From the NCBI GenBank assembly GCA_000688615.1, contig JHVA01000001.1:1364001-1428000 (forward strand): a DNA stretch of 64,000 nucleotides, read 5' to 3'. How positions within the stretch are numbered: position 1 is the stretch's first letter; every line of letters starts with the position of its first letter. The notes under the pieces were generated by a model. It was not told the DNA's origin, did not search any database, and saw only the letters and a program-made list of their open reading frames with translations. Shown here piece by piece: positions 28,424-37,631 of the stretch. A program made the translations under genes and the position numbers. This DNA is from Acidobacteriaceae bacterium KBS 146. GTDB taxonomy: Bacteria; Acidobacteriota; Terriglobia; Terriglobales; Acidobacteriaceae.

Positions 28424-28555
28424 CGATAGAGTTCCAAGGCTCTAGAATGGTCGAGGCGCAAAAGTTGCGCATGAACGGCTTGTCGACCTGAATCACTTTT
28501 GCCACGGAGAAGATGCCGGACGAACAGTGCACGTACCGGCCATGGAGTTTACCTG

Positions 28556-31099
28556 ATGTCTCATCGCACGACGCGCCGCCGCTTTCTTGCCACCTCCGCC
28601 GCTGCGGCCGCAGTGATCTCGCGCACCAAGGCTCTAGCGATGCCATGGCAGAGTCCTATGCCCGCCGACGATCCCACACCTTACAAGTTGTTCTTCGATC
28701 AGCCTGCCGCTGCATGGCCAGACTCACTACCCGTAGGCAACGGACGGCTGGGAGCCTGCGTCTTTGGACAGCCCGGAAAAGACAGGCTCCAGCTCAATGA
28801 GGAGTCCATCTGGGACGGAGAACAGCGCGACCGCAACAACCCCAAAGCGAGGGAGACGGTCGATCGCATGCGCGAGCTTTTGTTCGCTGGGCAAGTCGCC
28901 GAAGCGGAGGCAATGGTCCCGGCGGATTACCTCTCGATTCCGCGACGGCTTCCCTGCTACCAGACGCTGGGCGATCTACACCTGGATTTCGGCCCTATGG
29001 AGGGAGTAACGGACTACCGGCTCGAGTTGAATCTCGACACGGCCATCGCGACCACGACCTTTACGCACGAAGGCGTGCGATACCGCCGCGAAGTCTTCAG
29101 CTCTGCTCCTGACCAGGTAATTGTCATGAGGCTCACCTCGGACAAGATCGGAAAGATCAGCTTCACAGCGAGCCTCGATCGTCCAGCCAACTTCGAGACC
29201 GGAGCTCTTGCACAGAACCGGCTGAGACTCTTTGGCGTGGCGCTGCCGGTCAACGACAACCCTGGATTGCCCTCGAAAGAACGCCAGGTCGGCATCCGTT
29301 ACTATGCCGAGCTTCTCGCCGTCTCGACCGATGGAACCACAACAACCAAAGACAACGCCCTGGTCGTGGAGAAGGCTACGGCTGTCACGTTGTTTCTGGA
29401 TTGTGCCACCAGCTATCGATACCCCGCCGGCGACGCCATGATGCGCCAGGCCGTGGTAAGAAACCTTCTCGCCGCGGCATCGAGACCGTATGCGGAGCTC
29501 CGCGCGCGACATATCGTCGATCACCAGCGATTCTTCCGGCGGGCGGAGGTCATCCTTAGCGGAGGCACAGATCCGAACGCCGACATCGCCACGGATAAGC
29601 GCCTCAATAAGATTAAATCCGGAGGAGAAGACCCAGGGCTGCTCGGGATCTACTTTCAGTACGGCCGCTATCTGCTGATCTCCAGCTCGCGCCCCGGAAC
29701 TCTCGCGGCGAATCTGCAGGGAATCTGGAACGAATCAGTCGACCCTCCCTGGGGATCGAAGTATACCGTCAACATCAATATCCAGATGATCTATTGGCTG
29801 GCGGAACGTGCAGGACTTTCGGATCTGCATACTCCATTGTTCGATCTGATCGATCGCACACGAACGCCAGGTTACGTCACGGCACAGAAGTACTACGGTG
29901 CGGGCGGGTATGTGGTCCACCACAACACGGACATATGGGGTGACTCCTCGCCCGTAGACGCGCTGGGCGGCGGCGTCTGGCCGATGGGAGCGGCATGGAT
30001 GTCCCTTCATATGTGGGATCACTTCGACTACACGGGGAACGTTGCCTTCCTGCGCGATCGCGGATACCCGCGGCTGCGCGAGAACGCATTGTTTCTTCTC
30101 GATTCCATGGTGACGGATCCAAAGACCGAGCGCATGGTTACAGGCCCTTCGTGCTCGCCTGAGAACAAGTACAAACTGCCGGACGGTACCGCCCACAACG
30201 TTTGCATGGCACCCACGATGGACGTCGAGATCGTACGCGCGGTCCTCACCCGGCTGCTTCAGGCTGCCGCGGTTCTGTCGGCCTCTCCCAACTGGGACGC
30301 TACGACAGACGCTCCACTGCATAATCGCGCCAGACTGGCGCTCATCAAGCTGCCCCCGTTTCAGATTGGCAAGGCGGGAAACCTGCAGGAGTGGCAGCAG
30401 GATTACGCCGACTACGAGCCGGGACATCGACACATATCGCATCTCTTCGCACTGTTTCCCGACGACCAGATCTCTCCGCAACGGACGCCGAATCTCGCGC
30501 AGGCCGCTCGCGTCACGCTCGATCGCCGTCTTGCCAATGGTGGTGGAAGCACAGGCTGGTCCCGTGCATGGGTTCTGTGTTGCATGGCCCGTCTGCAGGA
30601 TGGTGATGCCGCCTACGACAGCCTGCAGCGTCTCCTCGCTGATTCCACGCGCGGCAATCTCTTCGATGTCTGCGGCAAGAAAGAAAACTCCCCGTTCCAG
30701 ATGGACGGAAACCTGGGCGGACCCACCGGCATGGTGGAGATGCTGCTGCAGTCCCACGCCAGCGGAGGCAGCGGTGAAGCCGCACAGCTGCGAGGAGCGG
30801 AATCAGCGTCGAACGTCATTCGCCTTCTGCCAGCATTACCGAAGGCATGGCCGAATGGCTCTTTCCGTGGCCTGCGAGCGCGGGGTGGCCTGGAGATCGA
30901 CCTGGAGTGGCAAAACGGAAAGGCCACGGTTGCAACGCTGAAGGCTCATCTGGACCTGACGCATCACATCCTGGCGCCAAAGGGGCAGCGCATCGCCTCT
31001 GTCTCTCCGACCCAGTCGGAGGTCATTCCCGGTTCCGGTCCGAATGAGCTGATTCTTCCTGTCAAATCCGGCGAGGTCTTTACGGTGCATTTCTCCTAG
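28556..31099 (+). CDS. Glycoside hydrolase family 95 alpha-L-fucosidase-like enzyme, Tat-exported
   Basis: An 847-residue exported glycosidase. TTRRRFLATSAAAAAV is a twin-arginine signal. The N-terminal beta domain (DSLPVGNGRLGACVFG, LNEESIWDG) is followed by an alpha/alpha barrel with the GH95 catalytic surroundings: HHNTDIWGD, LQEWQQDYAD leading to HRHISHLFALFP, and FQMDGNLGG, which correspond to the asparagine, glutamate and aspartate sites described for Bifidobacterium AfcA. GH95 enzymes remove alpha-1,2-fucose or galactose by inversion. Start chosen at the ATG with GGAG at the right distance, directly before the Tat motif. It converges with an alpha/beta hydrolase gene 2 bases away. No fucose catabolic genes are in the window. 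Confidence 0.93.
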   Translation: MSHRTTRRRFLATSAAAAAVISRTKALAMPWQSPMPADDPTPYKLFFDQPAAAWPDSLPVGNGRLGACVFGQPGKDRLQLNEESIWDGEQRDRNNPKARETVDRMRELLFAGQVAEAEAMVPADYLSIPRRLPCYQTLGDLHLDFGPMEGVTDYRLELNLDTAIATTTFTHEGVRYRREVFSSAPDQVIVMRLTSDKIGKISFTASLDRPANFETGALAQNRLRLFGVALPVNDNPGLPSKERQVGIRYYAELLAVSTDGTTTTKDNALVVEKATAVTLFLDCATSYRYPAGDAMMRQAVVRNLLAAASRPYAELRARHIVDHQRFFRRAEVILSGGTDPNADIATDKRLNKIKSGGEDPGLLGIYFQYGRYLLISSSRPGTLAANLQGIWNESVDPPWGSKYTVNINIQMIYWLAERAGLSDLHTPLFDLIDRTRTPGYVTAQKYYGAGGYVVHHNTDIWGDSSPVDALGGGVWPMGAAWMSLHMWDHFDYTGNVAFLRDRGYPRLRENALFLLDSMVTDPKTERMVTGPSCSPENKYKLPDGTAHNVCMAPTMDVEIVRAVLTRLLQAAAVLSASPNWDATTDAPLHNRARLALIKLPPFQIGKAGNLQEWQQDYADYEPGHRHISHLFALFPDDQISPQRTPNLAQAARVTLDRRLANGGGSTGWSRAWVLCCMARLQDGDAAYDSLQRLLADSTRGNLFDVCGKKENSPFQMDGNLGGPTGMVEMLLQSHASGGSGEAAQLRGAESASNVIRLLPALPKAWPNGSFRGLRARGGLEIDLEWQNGKATVATLKAHLDLTHHILAPKGQRIASVSPTQSEVIPGSGPNELILPVKSGEVFTVHFS

Positions 31100-31101
31100 C
31101 A

Positions 31102-32043
31102 CTAGGGCTGTCTCGGGCCGGAGCTTCCAGATGACCGGATGAAGGTTAGCAGATCAGTTGTAAAGCGCTGTGGGCGCTCCCAATGGAGCGCATGCCCGGT
31201 CTCTGGGTAATCCTTAAGGGAAGCTCGGGGAATCGTCCTGAGAAGCGTGTCCTGGTCTTCGCGGTGGAAGATGGAATCTTTCTCCCCCCAGAAGAGCAGC
31301 GTCGGTACGCGAATCTTCTTCAGTTCCTCGACGGAGTCACCGGCGCTGATACTCGCGCCGAGTCCATGCCATGTAGCGGCAGGAACTCGTTGCGCCTCGG
31401 CGACCATCATCTCGAAGAACCACGCCGGCACAGGATAGTAGATGGTACTGGCCTGAAAGTCGCGTGCGAAGGTGTACGGGATGGGGTCGCTGAGTTTCGC
31501 AAACGGGCTGGCGACCTCATCTTCCGAAGAGCCGCTGCGGTGGGTGCCCGGGCCGGAGCCGATGAGGACTAGACGGTCAAGATGATCGGTGTCCTGCTCG
31601 GCAACCTTCTGGGCGACAAAGCTGCCCAGTGAATGACCTACAAGCGTCGCGTGCCGGATATGAAGCTGGTCAAGAAAGTCGAGGATGTCACCGGCAAAAT
31701 CTGCGCGTGAGTAGCCCGCCGGAGGATGATCCGAGAGACCATGCCCACGCAGCGTAATCGCATAGACTCTATAGCTCGAGGGCAACAGTGGAAGCACGCG
31801 AGCGAAAGAGTGCCAGGAGTCACCCGCCCCATGCAACAAAACGATGACAGGCCCTTTAGGATCGCCCTGCACGGCATAGTTCAACGTAATCCCATGCTGC
31901 AGCTTAATATCCTGCGAGGAAATTCGATCCTGTAGATAGGATGGAGGGCTCACCTGAGCCCGCACGAAACCAGGAATCGACATCGTCATAAAGACGAGGA
32001 AGCCAAGAATCCCTTCTCGGCGCGGTAAGACCATGAGCTGCAT
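31102..32043 (-). CDS. Exported alpha/beta hydrolase
   Basis: A 313-residue hydrolase: signal peptide (~1-30, ending FVRAQ), oxyanion motif LLHGAGDSW, nucleophile S138 in VGHSLG, acid in FWGEKDS and histidine in PETGHALHW. The substrate is unknown; the family covers esterases, epoxide hydrolases and haloperoxidases. The start was chosen at the ATG preceded by GGAAGG at proper spacing; the frame is open about 50 codons further up, but without a signal-like beginning. It ends 2 bases from the convergent GH95 gene, so the two share a terminator region or lack one. Confidence 0.88.
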   Translation of the reverse strand: MQLMVLPRREGILGFLVFMTMSIPGFVRAQVSPPSYLQDRISSQDIKLQHGITLNYAVQGDPKGPVIVLLHGAGDSWHSFARVLPLLPSSYRVYAITLRGHGLSDHPPAGYSRADFAGDILDFLDQLHIRHATLVGHSLGSFVAQKVAEQDTDHLDRLVLIGSGPGTHRSGSSEDEVASPFAKLSDPIPYTFARDFQASTIYYPVPAWFFEMMVAEAQRVPAATWHGLGASISAGDSVEELKKIRVPTLLFWGEKDSIFHREDQDTLLRTIPRASLKDYPETGHALHWERPQRFTTDLLTFIRSSGSSGPRQP

Positions 32044-32185
32044 GAGACACCTTCCCATTGGAGATAGGCCTTGCACAGCATAGAAAACAGCGGTTATATA
32101 TTTCCGGCAGGATTTGCCTGGAATTAACGTCACTCTATACCATCGGCGAATCGAGGCCGATGGAAAGCTATTTGGGAGAGCTATC

Positions 32186-32362
32186 TTGGACCATAGCACC
32201 GCACGAACGCTGCTGACGATTCTGATGTATGCAGGCGTAGGAATCTTTCTGCTCCCCTACGCAGCCGGCAAAGCGTCCAACGCTCCGCGGCTGATGTTGC
32301 TGGGAGGAATCATCGCGGTCGTCTGCGGACTCTGGCGTTGTTACCTGACAGACGGTGACTAG
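32186..32362 (+). CDS. Small two-helix membrane protein of unknown function
   Basis: A 58-residue protein starting at TTG with GGGAGAG seven bases upstream. Two hydrophobic helices (TLLTILMYAGVGIFLLPYA and LMLLGGIIAVVCGLW) are joined by a short basic loop. An in-frame TTG at 32114 would add 24 residues but has no ribosome site. It diverges from the alpha/beta hydrolase gene and converges with the VWFA gene. The function is not recognised, and the gene could be spurious. Confidence 0.45.
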   Translation: MDHSTARTLLTILMYAGVGIFLLPYAAGKASNAPRLMLLGGIIAVVCGLWRCYLTDGD

Positions 32363-32383
32363 GCAGGTCGGTTTCTATCCGGG

Positions 32384-33463
32384 TTACTTTGTTGTCGCAT
32401 CTGAAGCCGGCATCGGACCGGCGGCAGAAGCTATCTGAGCCTGTTTCAGCACACGATATCCGTCGCGGGTTCGGATGCGATACTTCTGAGCGTTCTCCCC
32501 GACCAATTTGACGGTGATGGAACGCCAGCCGCGATTCGGGTTGGGCTGCGGATAATAACTGAGGGAATAAAGGTGTGCGAGATCTTCGCGAATGGAGGCA
32601 AAGGCGTCCTTCTCTTCCTTCCAACTCTTCGAGAAATAGGCTTTGCCTCCCGTCGCTTTACTCATCCTCTCGAACACAGCCGTAGAGATCGGCTCAGCCT
32701 GGGCATCACGGGTGCTGATCATGTAGATAATGGTCCCAGTCGACTGCGCGAGCTCAGCAACATCCTCCGGCGGCACCAGGCTGGCGTTATCCGGCCCGTT
32801 GGAAAAGACCACGATCGCCTTGCGTCCGTTGAGCTGAGAGGCATCTTTTACGGTCATTAGCAGGCTGTTGTAAAGCGCGGCGTCGTCTCCGGCAACCGTG
32901 CTGCGGACTCCCCGGAGGACAGTGGAACGTTCTGGAGTCAGAGGAACCCCGCGCGAAAGATCGCGGCTGTAGGAGTAGAAGGCGACCCGAGAAACTCCCT
33001 CGAGCGAGCGCACAAAATCGGCAATCGCGTCCTGGGCGAAGACGAAGCCCCTATACATATAGTTGCTGGTATCGAAAAGAATAAAGACATTGGACCCGGT
33101 GGGCACTGGGCCTGCCTTTAGAGACGCCGAGGCGGAATCGCTTGAGCTGGCGTCAGTGCTCGGCTGTGCAATCACCTGTTCGACCATCTTGCCGTCGGGA
33201 CCGCTGAGCACAAATCGCCGTGTGGGCTCATTACCTTCTTCGAAGGTCGCAATCTTCTGGGGAATCTTGTCTTCCGTGATCTGGAAGTCCTCCGGCTTCA
33301 GGCCACTGATGTAGTTGCCTTTGCGATCAGTCACAGCAACATTCAACTGCACCAGAACAACGTTAACGAGAATTCGTGAATCGTCCTGCGCAGCGATTCT
33401 GGGTCCACTTCCCAAAACCAGCAACGACGACAAGATCAAGATCGAAAGAAGCGATTTTTTCAC
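32384..33463 (-). CDS. VWFA-related acidobacterial-type exported protein with degenerate MIDAS
   Basis: A 359-residue exported protein of the group described as VWFA-related Acidobacterial domain proteins (TIGR03436-like). A signal peptide (~1-26) precedes the N-terminal domain with VQLNVAVTDRKGNYISGLKPEDFQI. The von Willebrand A domain starts at ~125, with FILFDTSNY where the metal site reads D131-x-S133-x-Y135 instead of DxSxS, followed by KAIVVFSNGPDNAS and the C-terminal LAHLYSLSYYPQPN segment typical of the group. The group has no established function. It overlaps the upstream 1060-residue gene by 4 bases, so the two are translationally coupled and probably act together at the envelope. 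Confidence 0.9.
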   Translation of the reverse strand: MKKSLLSILILSSLLVLGSGPRIAAQDDSRILVNVVLVQLNVAVTDRKGNYISGLKPEDFQITEDKIPQKIATFEEGNEPTRRFVLSGPDGKMVEQVIAQPSTDASSSDSASASLKAGPVPTGSNVFILFDTSNYMYRGFVFAQDAIADFVRSLEGVSRVAFYSYSRDLSRGVPLTPERSTVLRGVRSTVAGDDAALYNSLLMTVKDASQLNGRKAIVVFSNGPDNASLVPPEDVAELAQSTGTIIYMISTRDAQAEPISTAVFERMSKATGGKAYFSKSWKEEKDAFASIREDLAHLYSLSYYPQPNPNRGWRSITVKLVGENAQKYRIRTRDGYRVLKQAQIASAAGPMPASDATTK

Positions 33464-36400
33464 CGTACCCCTCCCACTGAGGACGCCTGCGGTTCTGCGT
33501 TCGGAGCCTGCAGCAGCGACGCCGAAGTTGCTGCAGGCGCTGCCGGGAATGGCGCGACCTTTCCTTGACGAAATTCTTCCCCAGCCTCCCGCATCGCTCG
33601 TTCTACGGCTGGCCAGTCTTCAAGATCCGTGGCAAAGATCTTCGCCGTCATACGGCGCGTCAGCTCTGGAACGAGGCGATTCAAAGAAGCAGGCTCATAT
33701 CCTTTTTCGTCCGCCAGCCGAGCCCAATAGAGATTGCTCGATTCCCACGACTCTCCGAAGAGACGGCTGGACTCTCCGCCGAAGGATGGAAACGGCTTCA
33801 CATAAAGAAGAACCGATGCGTAACTGCGGGCAAGCACAGGATGAGGTACGCCGAAGTCGCGCGAGAGGCGCTCGGCGGTCGTGTCAGTGGGGTGGCTGAC
33901 ACACAACGCTTCAAGCTGTTGGTTCTGTGGTCCGAACGAAGCTGCGCGGCCGGGGTTTCTGCGCCGGAACTCCGCTGCCAGGTAGAAGGTATCGGCCGGC
34001 ATCGTCTGAGCAAGAACAGCAATCGCGTCTTCGTTGTTGGCGAGCGATTTATCCAGGGTTTCCAGCCTCTGCGGTGCCATGCGGTCGGCAAGAATCGTCG
34101 TTACCTGACCACGCAGAGCGGGATCGCGCTCTGCGGCAAGCAGTAGCTCTTCTCCGGACCGCTGGTATAGCGTGACGGCATGTAGCTCCTGTGGACTGAC
34201 GCTCCACCAGCGCGGAACCGTCGCACTGACCAGAAGGTCAGGAACAAGCTCCTTCCAGATAAGTGCCTGAACGTTCTCCGGGGCGATAAAGTCCTGCTCG
34301 GTGGAGGCAAGAGCGTACGGCAGATCCGCCAGCGAGCCCATCAGATAGGCTCCGCCACCTGCTGCGGTTCCCACCCCCATCAACTCAGGAGCCATCCAGG
34401 ATCGTTCTGAAGCGACGACCGTAAGCCCGGAAAAATCATGCGATCTTACGAACAGCGAGTTGTTGTGCAGGACCTGCGCGCCGGGTGGCTCGTAGTAGGC
34501 GTAATTGAGTCCCACCAGAGCATCGCGCAGAAATGGCGATAACTGGCCGCGTGCCGCTTCAAGCTGCGGCTTGGTTCCCGGTCCCTTGATGACCTTGGTC
34601 AGGTCAGTCTTGATCTGCAGCTCTGCGTGGTGCGTGGAGTAGACACCGGGTGCCCATGTGATCTTTTCGTTATTGGTGAAGATCGGCCGCGGCATCTCGA
34701 ACTCGCGCAGTTCGCCCGCGAGCGAGAGCATGTTTTGCGGCGCGCGGGAACCCTGCGCCATGGAGGAGAAGCCATCACTCAGGGAAAAGAGGGTGTCGAG
34801 CGATACCAGCCTTTGGTCGTCCAGCACACTGCGAATTCGAGTCGCAATCTCCTGCCGTACCCGCTCTCTCTCTGGATTCTGCTGCGGTGGGCCAGCCAGG
34901 AGAGCAATCAGATTCTCCTGGGAGAGATCCTGGGTTCCGGTCGATCGCATCACGTCGGCCAACGAAGATCTCGCAGCATCGAATAGTTGAGTCGGCGAAG
35001 TAATCTTGGCGAAGGGACCTACCGTCTTCATCCAGGAGTCATTGAGTTCGCTGCCCGGAATCTCTCCCTGCCGGGAAAGAATCTGCCAGATTCCGATATT
35101 GGCCTGTAGCGCTCCAACAGTATTTCCGCGCAAGGTCGAATTGGAGATGTCGCCAATGGATTCGGCAACATTCATGAAGCGCGTAATGGACTCGTCATTG
35201 AGTTCCGGAAACTCGGAAAAGATCAGATACCACGTACCGACCTTCGAGAAGTTAGTGGCCAGAACACGTGCTGCATCGGGGGATAGCTTGTGTCCGGCGG
35301 CCCTGCGAGCATCGATCTCGGACAGAGTGAGATAGCTCTGGAGCGGTCCTGTATCGGAGTCCACGCGCGAGAGGGAGGCCATCGCCTCCAACAGCTGCTC
35401 GGAACTGTTCCATCCGCGTGCGCGCTTGGCCCAGGTGTGAACCGCCTTGGAATCGGACTTTTGCCCGAGAGCCGCCTTCCAGGTATCGAGCCCGCCAGGA
35501 ACGTGAGGCTGGCCATCCGCGTCCCATTCGACCCGGGTGAACAACACTAAGAGGCCGGGCGCCTTACGGAAGACGCTCGCAGTCGCTGCAGGTTCGGGCT
35601 GCGGAGAGCGAAAGGCTTCATAAATACGCTTCATCCGACCGGGCTCGGTCAGGTGCTCCTGCTGAGACTGACTGACGCGCGAGAGTGCATCGTAATAGGC
35701 GGCAAGCCATCCGTTGTCCTTGGAGACCAGGTGCATCACAAATTCCCCGGCGTTCTCCGGACTCGCACCCGTCAGATCTCTCCATACAGGCTCCGCTTTG
35801 GTGCCCCCAGGCACCATCACCTTGCCGGAACGGATCGAGATCTCGCTGCCGTAGAAGTCGAGAACCGGTGCAAAGGGAGCCAGCCTGCCAAGCCCCGGCG
35901 ATCTCGCCAGTGCCAGGTTGGTCTCATCATCATTGCGCGACATGGCCCAGTAAAGACGAGCGGTTGCGGGGTCACGAATCAGAAGATCAACCATATTGTC
36001 GGCAGATCGTTTGCGATTCAACTGCAGCCAGTCGGTCGTTCGCAGCAGAATCGGAACCCTCGTCGACGGGAAGGAATAGTTAAACTCCAGTCCCTTCTGA
36101 AGGTCCTCCTCGAGAGTCATCAGAGGGAAACCGGAGTCGATGGTGAGGAACGCACGATCCGGATTCGAGGTAGCGAGGGTTAGATTTTTGTCCTGACAGT
36201 TTCCAACGACGCGATATCCAAGAATCTGCAGCAGGGTTCCAACATCGCCGCAGCCTCTGACGTTGATCGTTGCGCTTGGTCCAGCGAGAATCTGCAACTC
36301 TCGCGCCTGTTGCACATACCGATCAAGCAGCAGCAGAAACTCAGTCGGCCTCTGCTGACTGTATCCCTGCATGAAGACGTTTCGAGCCAGCAACGGAAGC

Positions 36401-36642
36401 ACCTCATCGGAGGGAACCTTCTGGCTGATTCCGGCCATTCGCAGGAAGGATCGGAGTGGGCCGGGAATGACTACACCATCGGCAGCACGAGACAGAGAAC
36501 TTCCGCCAGGCGTACTTCGAGAGGGTCTGTGCTGGGATGAGGATGCTGCCTGAGACCGCGCCGCTAACGGGCAGACGAGCAGGCAAGTCAGACCTGTGAG
36601 GAGGAGAACGGGCCGTCGCGGAAGACACTTCATCGCAGACAC
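33460..36642 (-). CDS. Large exported protein of unknown function, coupled to a VWFA protein
   Basis: I do not recognise this 1060-residue protein. It has an export signal (basic start, then VLLLTGLTCLLVCPLAARSQA), a Ser/Pro-rich stretch (~30-50), and a mostly helical, soluble-looking body without further membrane segments or obvious repeats. Visible landmarks include ATINVRGCGDVGTLLQILGYRVVG (~124-147; two cysteines around it, C131 and C149), suggesting a small folded domain, and a Pro/Ala-rich end. It is the first gene of an operon with the VWFA gene (ATGA overlap). Both ATGs at the start (MSAMK) are possible. A periplasmic or surface scaffold is plausible, but that is inference. Confidence 0.85.
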   Translation of the reverse strand: MSAMKCLPRRPVLLLTGLTCLLVCPLAARSQAASSSQHRPSRSTPGGSSLSRAADGVVIPGPLRSFLRMAGISQKVPSDEVLPLLARNVFMQGYSQQRPTEFLLLLDRYVQQARELQILAGPSATINVRGCGDVGTLLQILGYRVVGNCQDKNLTLATSNPDRAFLTIDSGFPLMTLEEDLQKGLEFNYSFPSTRVPILLRTTDWLQLNRKRSADNMVDLLIRDPATARLYWAMSRNDDETNLALARSPGLGRLAPFAPVLDFYGSEISIRSGKVMVPGGTKAEPVWRDLTGASPENAGEFVMHLVSKDNGWLAAYYDALSRVSQSQQEHLTEPGRMKRIYEAFRSPQPEPAATASVFRKAPGLLVLFTRVEWDADGQPHVPGGLDTWKAALGQKSDSKAVHTWAKRARGWNSSEQLLEAMASLSRVDSDTGPLQSYLTLSEIDARRAAGHKLSPDAARVLATNFSKVGTWYLIFSEFPELNDESITRFMNVAESIGDISNSTLRGNTVGALQANIGIWQILSRQGEIPGSELNDSWMKTVGPFAKITSPTQLFDAARSSLADVMRSTGTQDLSQENLIALLAGPPQQNPERERVRQEIATRIRSVLDDQRLVSLDTLFSLSDGFSSMAQGSRAPQNMLSLAGELREFEMPRPIFTNNEKITWAPGVYSTHHAELQIKTDLTKVIKGPGTKPQLEAARGQLSPFLRDALVGLNYAYYEPPGAQVLHNNSLFVRSHDFSGLTVVASERSWMAPELMGVGTAAGGGAYLMGSLADLPYALASTEQDFIAPENVQALIWKELVPDLLVSATVPRWWSVSPQELHAVTLYQRSGEELLLAAERDPALRGQVTTILADRMAPQRLETLDKSLANNEDAIAVLAQTMPADTFYLAAEFRRRNPGRAASFGPQNQQLEALCVSHPTDTTAERLSRDFGVPHPVLARSYASVLLYVKPFPSFGGESSRLFGESWESSNLYWARLADEKGYEPASLNRLVPELTRRMTAKIFATDLEDWPAVERAMREAGEEFRQGKVAPFPAAPAATSASLLQAPNAEPQASSVGGVR

Positions 36643-36956
36643 CTCTATTCCGAACTGCCGGGAGAACGACAGTTCACGCCATGCAGCGTCCCTGGTGAAT
36701 TAGAGGCGACCGGTCGGATCGAAGCGAAAATCCATCACAAACCGGCTTTTAGCTGCCACTCGTGAATGTGTGTTTCTCGGCTTGACATTCGTCGGACAAA
36801 TATAACTACTGGCCCCGAGCTACACCAGCGATTTCACCCTCTCAACAGTCAAGAGATTGTAAAAAGATCTTCGCTGAGGTAGTACCCCTGGCCAAATAGG
36901 ATGCCATCTTCTCACAGAAAGGAAGATTTGGCGAAGCCTCTGCGGAAGCAAAGAGC
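36643..36956. other. 314-bp intergenic region, no gene seen
   Basis: It separates the start of the 1060-residue gene from the stop of lutC, both on the minus strand. It should contain the promoter of the VWFA operon. A TTGACA at about 36783 points the wrong way (plus strand) and has no useful -10 partner. No tRNA, hairpin terminator or credible small gene was seen. Confidence 0.5.
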
Positions 36957-37631
36957 TTACTCGACCAAAATAATGTCAAGAAAACGAGGGCCATGGACGC
37001 CCTTGATGCGCGTCATTTCAATGTCGGCGGTGGCGGAAGGACCCGCAAAAAACGTGGTCGGCAGAGTCGAGGTGGCCTTGAGGCGATCAAATGCCTCCGG
37101 CACAGTTTCGACGACATCTTCCACGCGAACAAAACAAAGATGGTGATCGGGCACCAGCGATACTGCACGCCTGCCCTGCCCCGGGACATTCTGCAGAACA
37201 ACCGAGCCAGTCAGCGCGATGGCTACCGTCGATCCGGTGATGACCCCATCGAATCCATCGAGCGCTGCCGGAGAGGCCCCATCATCGACGACGTAGTCAA
37301 ACCCGGCGGGCAGCCACGCTGGATTCAAGCCGCCCGGGATCAGCAATCTTTTGTGGCCGCGAGCTGCCAGCATCTTCGCCGCAGCAGCAGCCACTTCGGC
37401 TTCCGCAGTGCGAACGACATTGGCGTCGTAGTCACGCAGTCGATCTTCCAGCAACTCGAGAATCTCTTCGCGCGAACGAGTCGCGCTCCGCCGGTAAGGC
37501 CGCTCAATACGGTCCCACTGTTGTGCAACCGGCTGGCTGTCCGCGACGCCTTGATTCGCCGCGCGAATCCATCGGAGAATCTCCTGTCGGGCTGAGGATG
37601 TGTCAATAACGCCGTTCGTTTCAGTTGCCAC
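36957..37631 (-). CDS. lutC: Lactate utilization protein C (LutC/YkgG family)
   Basis: A 224-residue member of the LutC family (LUD domain), third subunit of the LutABC L-lactate oxidation system that converts L-lactate to pyruvate. The C-terminal core GVITGSTVAIALTGSVVLQN, followed by SLVPDHHLCFV, is the diagnostic part. An alternative name in other species is LldG. It overlaps lutB by 11 bases and is the last gene of the lutA-lutB-lutC operon. Bacterial relatives are needed for growth on lactate; no catalytic residue assignment is possible by eye. Confidence 0.92.
   Translation of the reverse strand: MATETNGVIDTSSARQEILRWIRAANQGVADSQPVAQQWDRIERPYRRSATRSREEILELLEDRLRDYDANVVRTAEAEVAAAAAKMLAARGHKRLLIPGGLNPAWLPAGFDYVVDDGASPAALDGFDGVITGSTVAIALTGSVVLQNVPGQGRRAVSLVPDHHLCFVRVEDVVETVPEAFDRLKATSTLPTTFFAGPSATADIEMTRIKGVHGPRFLDIILVE

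Noticed and set aside
29735..30757. Minus-strand open frame opposite the GH95 gene
   Set aside because: Shadow frame with no motif.
36783..36788. TTGACA in the lutC/VWFA intergenic region
   Set aside because: It faces the plus strand where no gene follows, and the nearest TATAAC is only 13 bases away.
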